A DNA stretch of 8,924 nucleotides from Ruminococcaceae bacterium UBA4306 (GCA_002394725.1 DGUQ01000109.1:1-8924), one strand, 5' to 3'. Positions 1 through 5,966 are shown, numbered from the stretch's first letter. Made by a program: numbers and translations. Notes: generated by a model from the letters alone, not told the origin.

Positions 1-314
1 AGATGGGTCAGCAGCAGCAACAGGCGGCACCGGCTCAGTCCGCTCCCACGGCTGCTGCAAAGGATACATGGACCTGTCCCTCCTGCGGCAAGCAGGCGGC
101 AGGCAAGTTCTGCACCGAGTGCGGCACCAAGAAGCCCGAGGATAACGGATGGACCTGCTCCTGCGGCGCGGTCAACAAGGGCAAGTTCTGCTCCAACTGC
201 GGCGCAAAGAAGCCCGAGGGCGCTCCGCTGTATAAGTGCGACAAGTGCGGCTGGGAGCCGGAGGATCCGGCCTCATCCGCCCAAGTTCTGCCCCGAGTGC
301 GGCGACATCTTTGA
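1..314 (+). CDS. SPFH/band-7 protein (YdjI-like), C-terminal zinc-ribbon tail, 5'-partial and frameshifted
   Basis: The reading frame is open from the left edge, so the gene starts upstream; the Met at position 3 followed by a poly-Gln/Ala/Pro stretch looks like an internal linker. The visible 103 residues carry stacked zinc ribbons: CPSC...CTEC (residues 25-40), CSC...CSNC (52-66) and the first half of a third, CDKC (79-82). This tail is typical of bacterial SPFH proteins annotated as 'virion core protein', the YdjI family. The assignment also rests on the next two genes, which match YdjG and YdjH, the partners of YdjI in Bacillus subtilis; the SPFH domain itself lies outside the window. The third ribbon is broken: its second half, KFCPECGD, is present one frame over (283-306) and would end at the stop 331-333. 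Dropping one base near 273 restores it. This is either a real 3' frameshift, a sequencing error or, less likely, programmed +1 frameshifting. Confidence 0.75.
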   Translation, partial: MGQQQQQAAPAQSAPTAAAKDTWTCPSCGKQAAGKFCTECGTKKPEDNGWTCSCGAVNKGKFCSNCGAKKPEGAPLYKCDKCGWEPEDPASSAQVLPRVRRHL

Positions 315-339
315 CGATAACGATAAGGTTTGATTTTTG

Positions 340-368
340 GAAAGGCTATAGTTTTCCTATAGCCTTTC
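340..368 (+). terminator. intergenic hairpin between the SPFH and YdjG-like genes
   Basis: An 11-bp perfect stem, AAAGGCTATAG (341-351) with CTATAGCCTTT (357-367), encloses a TTTTC loop; G340-C368 adds one more pair. No proper T-run follows (the tail reads CTCGATATC), so it is weak as a Rho-independent terminator. It may instead be a partial terminator or an mRNA processing or stability element setting the ratio of the upstream gene to the downstream pair. Confidence 0.45.
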
Positions 369-404
369 TCGATATCATGACTTTACTGACAAAAGGAGGA
401 AACT

Positions 405-1487
405 ATGGCGGTACAAGAATATAAATGCCCGTGCTGCAGCGGCGCGTTAGCCTTTGACAGCACGGTACAAAAAATGAAATGTCCCTTCTGCGATACCGAG
501 TTCGAGGTCGAAGCCTTAAAGGCGTATGACGAGGATCTGAACAACGAGGGTACCGACAAGCTCGATTGGGACACCAACGCCGGTACACAGTGGACGACCG
601 ATGAAGCCACGGGTCTGCGCTCGTACATCTGCCAAAGCTGCGGCGGCGAGATCGTCGGCGATGAAAACACCGCGGCGACCGAATGTCCTTTCTGCGGCAA
701 TCACGCCATCATCATGCAGCAGTTCTCGGGTTCGTTAAAGCCCGACTATGTCATCCCCTTCAAGCTCGACAAAAAGGCAGCCAAGGAGGAGTACCTCAAG
801 CATTTGCAGGGCAAGTTCCTGCTGCCCAAGGTCTTTAAGGATGAGAATCACATCGACGAGATCAAGGGCATCTACGTCCCGTTCTGGCTGTTCGATTCCG
901 ACGCCGACGCGGATATCCGCTTCCGCGCCACACGCACTCACGCGTGGTCGGACTCCAACTATAACTATGTCGAGACCTCCTACTACTCCGTCTACCGCGC
1001 CGGTAACGTCGCGTTCGACCATGTTCCCGTAGACGGCTCCACACGCATGCCCGACGATCTGATGGAGAGCATCGAGCCGTTCAACTTTGAGGACGCGGTC
1101 GACTTCCAGACAGCGTATCTTTCGGGCTACTTTGCCGATAAGTACGACGTGGACGCCGAAGCGTCCATCGACAGAGCCAACACACGTATCAAGACCTCCA
1201 CCGAGGACGCGTTCCGCGATACGGTACAGGGCTATGTCACCGTCACGCCCGAGTTTTCCTCGGTGCGTCTGCATGACGGCAAGACGAAGTACGCGTTCTA
1301 CCCCGTGTGGCTGTTGAACACCACCTATAATGATGAAAAATACACCTTTGCCATGAACGGTCAGACGGGCAAGTTCGTCGGCAATCTCCCCACCGATAAG
1401 GGCAAGTTCTGGAGATTTGCCGCTATCGTCACTGCGGCGGCAGGCGCGCTGATCTACGGCGGCATGTGGCTGTTCCAGTTACTGTAA
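405..1487 (+). CDS. YdjG-like zinc-ribbon membrane protein (TFIIB-type zinc finger annotation)
   Basis: A 360-residue protein with two zinc ribbons at the N-terminus: CPCC...CPFC (Cys8, 11, 26, 29) and CQSC...CPFC (Cys76, 79, 94, 97). A long soluble middle region follows (about 110-330, with the KPDYVIPFKLDK and GIYVPFWLFD blocks typical of this family), then a single hydrophobic segment at 336-360. This is the architecture of B. subtilis YdjG, often labelled 'primosomal protein N'-like' or 'TFIIB zinc-binding' although no replication or transcription role is supported. In B. subtilis YdjG and YdjH form a membrane complex linked to YdjI and the PspA homologue YdjF. The start is set by AAAGGAGGA at 392-400, 4 bases before ATG. 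The next gene starts 12 bases after the stop, indicating one operon. I infer that it acts as a membrane-anchored adaptor in an envelope-stress complex; its biochemical activity is unknown. Confidence 0.85.
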   Translation: MAVQEYKCPCCSGALAFDSTVQKMKCPFCDTEFEVEALKAYDEDLNNEGTDKLDWDTNAGTQWTTDEATGLRSYICQSCGGEIVGDENTAATECPFCGNHAIIMQQFSGSLKPDYVIPFKLDKKAAKEEYLKHLQGKFLLPKVFKDENHIDEIKGIYVPFWLFDSDADADIRFRATRTHAWSDSNYNYVETSYYSVYRAGNVAFDHVPVDGSTRMPDDLMESIEPFNFEDAVDFQTAYLSGYFADKYDVDAEASIDRANTRIKTSTEDAFRDTVQGYVTVTPEFSSVRLHDGKTKYAFYPVWLLNTTYNDEKYTFAMNGQTGKFVGNLPTDKGKFWRFAAIVTAAAGALIYGGMWLFQLL

Positions 1488-1499
1488 GGGGGTGCCGAG

Positions 1500-2273
1500 A
1501 TGACGAAACGTATTTTTGCGGCGCTGTTTGCCGTGATCCTGATCCTTTCGGCGGCAATGCTCCCCGTATCCGCCGAAGCCACCTATCTGTCCAAGCTGGA
1601 TGACACGGCTCAAGTGCTGTCCGACAGCGAAAAATCCTCTTTGCAGTCTACCATCAACGAGGTCAGCGAGGCATGCAAATGCAACTTAGCGTTCGTGACC
1701 GTGAAGGATCTCAACGGCGCGAGCTTCCCGCACAACGGCACAACGCGCGACTATGCCGATATGTACTATGAGACCAACTTCGGCAAGAACACCGACGGCA
1801 TCGTTGTCCTGCTGGTGCTCAACAACGGCAGGGGCAAGCGTGATATCTATATCTCCACCTCGGGCAAGTGCATCAAGCGGCTCTCGGACAGTGAGAGAGA
1901 AGCGATCTTTGACGACGCGCTCGACCACCACAGCCCCGACTCCAAGGGCTACTACGATTTTCTGAACAACATTGCGCAGGGCATCAAGAAGGCGGTGCCG
2001 CCGCATCTGAAATGGTATATGCTTCCGCTGGCATTTTTGATCGGCTTCGGTATCGCGATGCTCATCCTGATGTTCATGAAAAAGCAGCTCAAGAGCGTTG
2101 AGATGCAGCGCGGCGCGGTCAACTATGTCCGCCCGGGCAGCATGAGCGTCACCGCGTCGCGTGACTCGTATCTGTACAGCACCGTCAGCCGCACCGCCCG
2201 TCCCAAGGACAGCGGCGGCTCGCACACCAGCTCGGGCGGCGGTACCCACGGCGGCGGCGGAAGATCCTTCTGA
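1500..2273 (+). CDS. TPM-domain membrane protein (YdjH/YgcG-like)
   Basis: A 257-residue protein. Residues 1-25 are a signal peptide (MTKR, hydrophobic core, likely cut after VSA). Residues about 28-165 form a TPM domain: the opening YLSKLDDTAQVLSDSEKSSL and the central NTDGIVVLLVLNNGRGKRDI block are its hallmarks. A membrane helix follows at about 172-192, then a short cytoplasmic region ending in a Gly-rich tail with the GGGGRSF terminus seen again and again in this family. The domain would face outside the membrane and the tail inside. The start has an AAGGGGG site at 1486-1492 overlapping the upstream stop, which suggests translational coupling to the YdjG-like gene. The family equivalent in B. 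subtilis is YdjH, partner of YdjG. TPM domains are also known from photosystem repair factors, but no catalytic role can be read here. Confidence 0.88.
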   Translation: MTKRIFAALFAVILILSAAMLPVSAEATYLSKLDDTAQVLSDSEKSSLQSTINEVSEACKCNLAFVTVKDLNGASFPHNGTTRDYADMYYETNFGKNTDGIVVLLVLNNGRGKRDIYISTSGKCIKRLSDSEREAIFDDALDHHSPDSKGYYDFLNNIAQGIKKAVPPHLKWYMLPLAFLIGFGIAMLILMFMKKQLKSVEMQRGAVNYVRPGSMSVTASRDSYLYSTVSRTARPKDSGGSHTSSGGGTHGGGGRSF

Positions 2274-2298
2274 TCGTAAAAACCCACTATAACACAGC

Positions 2299-2334
2299 AT
2301 CCCCCATGTCGGAACATGGGGGATTTCTTTGTTG
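2299..2334 (+). terminator. Rho-independent terminator of the YdjG/YdjH-like operon
   Basis: A perfect 11-bp stem, ATCCCCCATGT (2299-2309) and ACATGGGGGAT (2314-2324), has a CGGA loop and is followed by TTTCTTTGTTGT. It lies 25 bases after the TPM gene stop. The minus-strand copy lacks a T-run, so it probably ends the plus-strand operon only, although the convergent lipoprotein gene stops just beyond it. Confidence 0.88.
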
Positions 2335-2351
2335 TGAATGTTACTCCGTAT

Positions 2352-2855
2352 TTACTTGATGATCGGCAGCTCATATTCATCACTGCCGTCGGGCATCTCG
2401 ATCGTGTGGTTCTCCTCTTCCTGCTTTTTCTCGCTTTGAGAGGAGGCGCTTTTACTCTCGCTCTTTGACGACGATTCGCTCTTTGCGTCAGCCTCGCCGG
2501 ATTTTTCGCCCTGCGCGTCCGCATTGCCGTAGGCCCTGCCATCGGAAGACACAAAATAGTGCGTTTCCAGATACTTGGTGATCTCCACGGTTTTACCATC
2601 GCTGTCCTTGATCGAGATAATCTCGCCGGAGGAGCTGATCTCGATGGTGTTGCCCTCCTGATCCTTTTCGACCGCAGCGCCCTTGTCGGTCGTCTCGACC
2701 ACGGCAGTGGCAGCGGACGGCTTCTCGGTCTCGGATACGGCGCTGTCCTTTGTCGCGGCGTCGGCGGCTGCCTGATCGTCTTTCTTTTTATTGCAGGCGG
2801 TCAAAATCGCGGTGAACATCAGGATCACGGCGAAAACGGCAATGATCTTCTTCAT
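2352..2855 (-). CDS. small Ser/Glu/Lys-rich lipoprotein, function unknown
   Basis: A 167-residue protein with a lipoprotein signal: MKK, hydrophobic core, then the lipobox LTAC with the lipidated cysteine at residue 21. After it come a charged linker (NKKKDDQ...), a short patterned segment with two related strands (GNTIEISSSG and GKTVEITKY, about residues 65-92), and a low-complexity Ser/Lys/Glu/Gln tail (about 110-145) ending in ELPIIK. An upstream in-frame ATG exists at 2861, but the AAGGAG at 2863-2868 lies only 1 base from it and 7 bases from the ATG at 2855, so the later start is preferred. It is the last gene of a minus-strand operon behind the 28-residue gene and the methyltransferase. 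I recognise no family; the lipid anchor places it outside the cytoplasmic membrane. Confidence 0.8.
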   Translation of the reverse strand: MKKIIAVFAVILMFTAILTACNKKKDDQAAADAATKDSAVSETEKPSAATAVVETTDKGAAVEKDQEGNTIEISSSGEIISIKDSDGKTVEITKYLETHYFVSSDGRAYGNADAQGEKSGEADAKSESSSKSESKSASSQSEKKQEEENHTIEMPDGSDEYELPIIK

Positions 2856-2867
2856 ACACATTCTCCT

Positions 2868-2954
2868 TTACTCTTCTTCTTCATCATCAGCGTGCGCCGA
2901 GAAAATCGCGGCGATCGCCAGAATAAGCGCTAAGATAGCAATGATCTTTTTCAT
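2868..2954 (-). CDS. 28-residue hydrophobic/acidic small protein
   Basis: A short frame reads MKKIIAILALILAIAAIFSA followed by HADDEEEE: two lysines, a hydrophobic stretch of about 17 residues, then an acidic tail. It could be a single-pass membrane peptide or a signal peptide cut at SAHA to release a tiny acidic peptide. Support for translation is good for so short a frame. A strong AAAGGAGGG site (2961-2969) lies 6 bases upstream of ATG and overlaps the stop codon of the methyltransferase gene. The peptide's own stop (2868-2870) in turn overlaps the Shine-Dalgarno of the lipoprotein gene. Its first 17 bases match the lipoprotein's start at 16 positions, suggesting local duplication. The function is unknown. 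Confidence 0.65.
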   Translation of the reverse strand: MKKIIAILALILAIAAIFSAHADDEEEE

Positions 2955-2967
2955 GTTTTTCCCTCCT

Positions 2968-4185
2968 TTACACGATCTGGAATATATAAAATTTTAAATA
3001 ATCCGTTTCCTCAACGCCCCACAGGATGGGGTGATCGGCGCTCTGCTGTCTGCATTCGATCTGTCTGAGGCTGACGTTCGCGTCCGCGGCGGCGGAATAC
3101 AGCATTTTGCAAAACTGCTCGTCGGGCATGAAATGCGAGCAGCTGCATGTCGCGAGGTAACCTCCGCGCGGCAGGAGCTTCATCGCCTTGAGGTTGATCT
3201 CCTTGTAGCCGCGCTGTGCGGCACGCGCGGTGGAGCGTGATTTGGTGAACGCGGGGGGATCGAGGATGATAAAGTCCCAGTCACGGCGATGCTCCTGCTC
3301 CGCCTGCGTCAACAGCTCAAACACATTCGCGGTGACAAAATCGAGGTTGGTCATGCCGTTTAAAGCGGCGTTGCGCCTTGCCATATCGATCGCGGTCTGT
3401 GATACATCGACAGCGGTAACATGCGCGGCAACGGTCGCGGCATTCAGCGCGAAGGCTCCCGTATGGGTGAAGCAGTCGAGCACTCGCTTGCCCTTCGCGA
3501 TCTTTGCTACGGCGCGGCGGTTATACTTCTGGTCGAGGAAGAAACCCGTCTTTTGCCCGTTGACATAATCCACCATATAGCGGATGCCGTTCTCGGTGAT
3601 CTCCACCTCGCCGCTCAGGTCGGCGCGCAGCCCGTCCATCCGGAAAAAGCCCTTGTATTCTTTGAGCCCCTCCAGCTCGCGCACCTTGACGTCGTTGCGC
3701 TCATAGATCGCGTCGATCGCGTATCCATGCTCCTTCAGCACATCGACCAACAGTTGGAAGATCGTGCCCTTGACGCGGTCGGTGCCTAAGGACAGTACCT
3801 GCGCGACCAGCACGTTCTCGAACTTGTCCACCGTCAAGCCGGGGAAGCCGTCCGCCTCGCCGAAGATCAGGCGGCAGGAGGAGAAATCCTCGCCCATCAC
3901 GGTCAGGCGGTAATCGACCGCGTACGCGACGCGGCGGCGGTAGAATGCCTCGTCAAAGCGGTCGTTCGCGTTCTTGGAGATGATCCGCACACGGATCTTG
4001 GAGTGATCATTGATGTACCCCGAGCCAAGATACCGACCCTTTTCGGTCAGCACATCGACGATATCGCCGTTTTCATAGCTGCCGTCGATCGCTTTGATCT
4101 CATCATGATAGACCCAGATATGACCGCCCTTGATGAAGCGCTCGCATTTTTTGCTGACGGTGACCCGTGGGTATCCTCTGTCCAT
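2968..4185 (-). CDS. class I SAM-dependent rRNA methyltransferase, RlmI-like (PUA + methyltransferase)
   Basis: A 405-residue protein. An N-terminal PUA domain covers about residues 5-70 (RVTVSKKCERFIKGGHIWVY). The Rossmann-fold methyltransferase domain contains KTGFFLDQ (212-219), motif I VLDCFTHTGAFAL (235-247), AVDVSQTAI (258-266), motif IV DPPAF (309-313) and the cysteine motif TCSCSH (346-351), the expected catalytic region of 5-methylcytosine RNA methyltransferases. This is the RlmI/YccW family (COG1092); E. coli RlmI makes m5C1962 in 23S rRNA, and the target here is presumed similar but not proven. An in-frame ATG at 4224 is possible, but AGGAG at 4192-4196 points to 4185 and the family N-terminus begins there. 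It is the first gene of a three-gene minus-strand operon. Confidence 0.9.
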   Translation of the reverse strand: MDRGYPRVTVSKKCERFIKGGHIWVYHDEIKAIDGSYENGDIVDVLTEKGRYLGSGYINDHSKIRVRIISKNANDRFDEAFYRRRVAYAVDYRLTVMGEDFSSCRLIFGEADGFPGLTVDKFENVLVAQVLSLGTDRVKGTIFQLLVDVLKEHGYAIDAIYERNDVKVRELEGLKEYKGFFRMDGLRADLSGEVEITENGIRYMVDYVNGQKTGFFLDQKYNRRAVAKIAKGKRVLDCFTHTGAFALNAATVAAHVTAVDVSQTAIDMARRNAALNGMTNLDFVTANVFELLTQAEQEHRRDWDFIILDPPAFTKSRSTARAAQRGYKEINLKAMKLLPRGGYLATCSCSHFMPDEQFCKMLYSAAADANVSLRQIECRQQSADHPILWGVEETDYLKFYIFQIV

Positions 4186-4239
4186 AGTGCTCTCCTGAAA
4201 GTGATCGCTCATGCGGTTGAGCATGTGAAGTATAATATG

Positions 4240-4267
4240 ATTATAGCATATTTCAGTGAAAGTGCAA
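4240..4267 (-). promoter_or_regulatory. predicted promoter of the methyltransferase operon
   Basis: On the minus strand TTGCAC (4267-4262) is followed after 16 bases by a perfect TATAAT (4245-4240). Transcription would start near 4233, leaving a leader of about 47 bases before the chosen start codon. It also places the alternative upstream ATG at 4224 within the leader. Confidence 0.65.
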
Positions 4268-4294
4268 CCGAAAAATCAGCTCAATCTGCTACAG

Positions 4295-4323
4295 TTGCAA
4301 AAATTGTCAATATATGGTATAAT
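4295..4323 (+). promoter_or_regulatory. predicted promoter of the six-segment membrane protein gene
   Basis: TTGCAA (4295-4300), a 17-base spacer, then a perfect TATAAT (4318-4323). It is divergent from the methyltransferase promoter, with the -35 elements about 28 bases apart. The leader to the ATG at 4379 would be about 50 bases. Confidence 0.7.
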
Positions 4324-4333
4324 AACCATATAT
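4310..4333. promoter_or_regulatory. inverted repeat covering the -10 box (candidate operator)
   Basis: Nine-base arms ATATATGGT (4310-4318) and ACCATATAT (4325-4333) are perfect reverse complements separated by ATAATA. The repeat spans the -10 box at 4318-4323 and the predicted start site, a classic position for a repressor. The arms are AT-rich, so some of the symmetry may be chance. The regulator is not identifiable. Confidence 0.45.
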
Positions 4334-4346
4334 CACTGACCACTCA
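4332..4346. repeat. heptamer repeat remnant (two units)
   Basis: ATCACTG then ACCACTC, in the 5' leader of the membrane protein gene. It closely resembles the heptamer run at 5343-5364 (shared core CACTGACCACT). Two units alone would be unremarkable; the match to the second locus is what makes it worth noting. Confidence 0.4.
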
Positions 4347-4378
4347 TACCAACTCACGCTCTGTAAGGGAGGTAAGCT

Positions 4379-5098
4379 ATGGCTCGATTATGGGAAATCT
4401 ATAAGCAGAAGGCGCAGGATATCCGCCCCTTCCTGCGGACAAAGCTCGGCTCGCGGCTGGCGATCATCGCAATCATCGATTTTGTGATGCTGTTCTTCGC
4501 GCCGCTGATCCACGGCTTTGTCGGCGTAGCGATCTTCGGCTGCGTCGGCAGTGTGTATCTGGTGCTGATGTGGCGCAAGCACGACCGTGAGCATGTGATC
4601 GTGCCGGCTGTCATCCTGTGCGTCCCGATGCTGCTGGATATGCTGTTCTATATCGGACATCCGCAGATCAGGAATATCATCGTCGGTTATCTGGTCACGA
4701 TCATCATGATGTTCCTCGCGGCGCTCTCGCCGATGTTCGGCTTCTTTGACAAGCTCGAGGACAGGATGACCACCCTGCTGGCGGCAGGCGCGCTGTGCGT
4801 GGCGGTGGTCGTGGTGGCATGCGTGATCATGCTGCTGGTCAGCTACGCGTGGTGGATTTTGTGCATCATCGCGTTCTTTGCCGTGGTCGCGGTATTCATG
4901 GGCGTGGTGTTCTCCACAGCGGCATACACCGCGTCGGACGGTCGGCGTCAGGCACGCCGCAAGCGTGAGCGTGAGGAGCGGACAGCCGAGGAGCGCTACC
5001 GCGATTATCGTCCGCGTGAGAGGGATACGACGGTCTATAACGTAGAGGATGACGATATCCGAAGCTCAAACGAAGAAACGATCGATAACGACCTTTGA
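4379..5098 (+). CDS. six-segment membrane protein with charged cytoplasmic tail, function unknown
   Basis: A 239-residue protein. Hydrophobic segments are seen at about residues 25-41, 46-64, 73-91, 99-121, 131-154 and 157-182. A strongly charged tail follows: Arg/Lys/Glu-rich at 188-216 (RRQARRKREREER), then acidic to the end (EDDDIRSSNEETIDNDL). The loop RKHDREH between segments 2 and 3 is basic and so probably cytoplasmic, as is the tail. The start is well supported by AAGGGAGGT at 4365-4373, 5 bases before ATG. It has its own promoter and terminator and so appears monocistronic. No transporter, enzyme or sensor motif is visible and I do not recognise the family. Confidence 0.8.
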   Translation: MARLWEIYKQKAQDIRPFLRTKLGSRLAIIAIIDFVMLFFAPLIHGFVGVAIFGCVGSVYLVLMWRKHDREHVIVPAVILCVPMLLDMLFYIGHPQIRNIIVGYLVTIIMMFLAALSPMFGFFDKLEDRMTTLLAAGALCVAVVVVACVIMLLVSYAWWILCIIAFFAVVAVFMGVVFSTAAYTASDGRRQARRKREREERTAEERYRDYRPRERDTTVYNVEDDDIRSSNEETIDNDL

Positions 5099-5112
5099 TT
5101 GATAGGAAAGAC

Positions 5113-5144
5113 GAAAGCGTGCACACGGGTGCACGCTTTCTCTT
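5113..5144. terminator. terminator hairpin after the membrane protein gene, possibly bidirectional
   Basis: A perfect 12-bp stem, GAAAGCGTGCAC (5113-5124) and GTGCACGCTTTC (5129-5140), has an ACGG loop, 14 bases after the stop. The tails on both strands are only moderately T-rich (TCTTT on plus; GTCTTTCC on minus), so it could end transcripts from either side. Confidence 0.7.
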
Positions 5145-5177
5145 TGGGGAAAAATCCAAATAAAATGAGGGTTTTTT

Positions 5178-5200
5178 ATACGAACCGGAACAGTTCGTAT
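5178..5200. repeat. inverted repeat ATACGAAC...GTTCGTAT, containing a GGAACAGTTC palindrome
   Basis: Eight-base arms at 5178-5185 and 5193-5200 enclose a 7-base centre. Inside it lies GGAACAGTTC (5187-5196), a palindrome about one central base. A near-identical GGAACGGTTC occurs at 5259-5268. The spacing of GAAC and GTTC differs from the LexA box (four bases between half-sites), so this is a separate candidate operator or an RNA hairpin. Confidence 0.45.
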
Positions 5201-5250
5201 GAGGAGGGTAGAACATACAAGGAGTTGCGGTATCTCTCTTGCATGGTTAT

Positions 5251-5281
5251 ATTATAGCGGAACGGTTCAAAAAGTTGTTAA
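5251..5281 (-). promoter_or_regulatory. possible minus-strand promoter with operator-like palindrome in the spacer
   Basis: On the minus strand a perfect TATAAT (5256-5251) is preceded by TTAACA (5281-5276), but the 19-base spacing is too long to be ideal. The palindrome GGAACGGTTC (5259-5268) lies between the two boxes. On the plus strand TTGCGG (5225-5230), 17 bases, TATATT (5248-5253) is an alternative reading of the same region. No annotated gene lies downstream in either direction. Confidence 0.3.
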
Positions 5282-5342
5282 CGTTCTATTAACGAGGGTT
5301 GAACAAATTTCAAACACTTCACCAGCTATCCTCTGACCCCTA

Positions 5343-5364
5343 ACCACTGACCACTGATCACTCA
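5343..5364. repeat. heptamer tandem repeat at the lexA stop codon
   Basis: ACCACTG, ACCACTG, ATCACTC: three consecutive 7-base units, the last diverged. The run overlaps the lexA stop codon (5358-5360) and the final Tyr-Glu codons. It resembles the shorter run at 4332-4346 and has the same 7-base period as the arrays at 8329-8467. Confidence 0.5.
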
Positions 5365-5966
5365 TAATTGCGGATCAGGGTGACGACCTTGCCTAAGAGC
5401 ACCGCCTTATCCACGATGATCGGCTCAAAGGCGTCGTTCTCCGGCTGCAGGCGGATGTGCCCCTTTTCCTTATAAAAGCGCTTGACGGTGGCGCTGCTCT
5501 CACCGCTGAGCTCATCCTCGACCATCGCGACAACGATATCGCCGTTGTCGGCGGAAGGGGTATGATGCACGATGATGATGTCGCCGTCAAAGATACCGGC
5601 GTTGATCATGCTCTCGCCCACAACGCGCAGGGCAAACAGCTCCCTGCCCTTGCTGATGTCCTTGGGCACGGGGATATAGGTCTCGATATCCTGCACCGCC
5701 AAGATCGGCTGACCGGCGGTGACGCGACCCATCAGCGGCACCTTGGAGGTGGGCTGTTCATTCTTGAGGCGGATACAGCGGTTGAGCCCTTCCTCGCGCT
5801 CGATCAGACCGCGCTCCTGAAGCGCCTTGAGGTGATACGCCACGGTCGAGGTCGAACGGAACCCCGTCGCGTCACACAGCTCGCGCACCGAGGGGATCCG
5901 TCCGTTCTCGGAGCACTCGAGGATATAGTCGTATACTTTTTGTTGTCCTGTGGTCAACGGCTTCAT
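5358..5966 (-). CDS. lexA: LexA, SOS-response repressor (S24 autoprotease)
   Basis: A 202-residue protein, the usual LexA length. The N-terminal winged helix-turn-helix is at about residues 1-65 (TTGQQKVYDYILECSENGR, PSVRELCDATGFRSTSTV with the recognition helix). The S24 peptidase domain follows, with the self-cleavage site Ala84-Gly85 (VTAGQP), catalytic Ser119 (VVGESM) and catalytic Lys162 (ATVKRF). All residues needed for RecA-stimulated self-cleavage are present. The frame extends upstream to 6026, but an AGGTGA site at 5972-5977, 5 bases before ATG, and the family N-terminus MKPLTTGQQ set the start at 5966. LexA represses DNA-repair genes by binding palindromic GAAC-N4-GTTC boxes; one lies over its own -35. 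The stop codon is overlapped by a heptamer repeat and no clear terminator follows. Confidence 0.97.
   Translation of the reverse strand: MKPLTTGQQKVYDYILECSENGRIPSVRELCDATGFRSTSTVAYHLKALQERGLIEREEGLNRCIRLKNEQPTSKVPLMGRVTAGQPILAVQDIETYIPVPKDISKGRELFALRVVGESMINAGIFDGDIIIVHHTPSADNGDIVVAMVEDELSGESSATVKRFYKEKGHIRLQPENDAFEPIIVDKAVLLGKVVTLIRNYE

Noticed and set aside
735..1274. Long minus-strand open frame inside the YdjG-like gene
   Set aside because: It is the antisense shadow of a GC-rich coding gene: no ribosome binding site, no recognisable domain, and the plus-strand frame has clear zinc ribbons and operon context.
1686..2300. 204-codon minus-strand open frame inside the TPM gene
   Set aside because: It is antisense to a well-supported signal-peptide/TPM/Gly-rich protein, and its start lies inside the terminator hairpin.
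2123..2599. Minus-strand frame spanning the convergent junction
   Set aside because: Its product is Arg/Lys/Ser-rich low-complexity sequence, it crosses the terminator and overlaps both real genes.
2859..2861. Upstream ATG as the lipoprotein start (MCMKK...)
   Set aside because: The Shine-Dalgarno would be only 1 base from this ATG but 7 bases from the next ATG at 2855, which also begins the normal MKK signal sequence.
4186..4224. N-terminal extension of the methyltransferase from ATG 4224
   Set aside because: There is no ribosome binding site there, while AGGAG lies 6 bases before the ATG at 4185, where the family's usual N-terminus begins.
5181..5197. LexA SOS box at CGAAC...GTTCG
   Set aside because: The half-sites are 7 bases apart (or 1 base apart in the nested GGAACAGTTC) instead of the 4 required by Firmicutes LexA, and no gene with an adjacent promoter follows.
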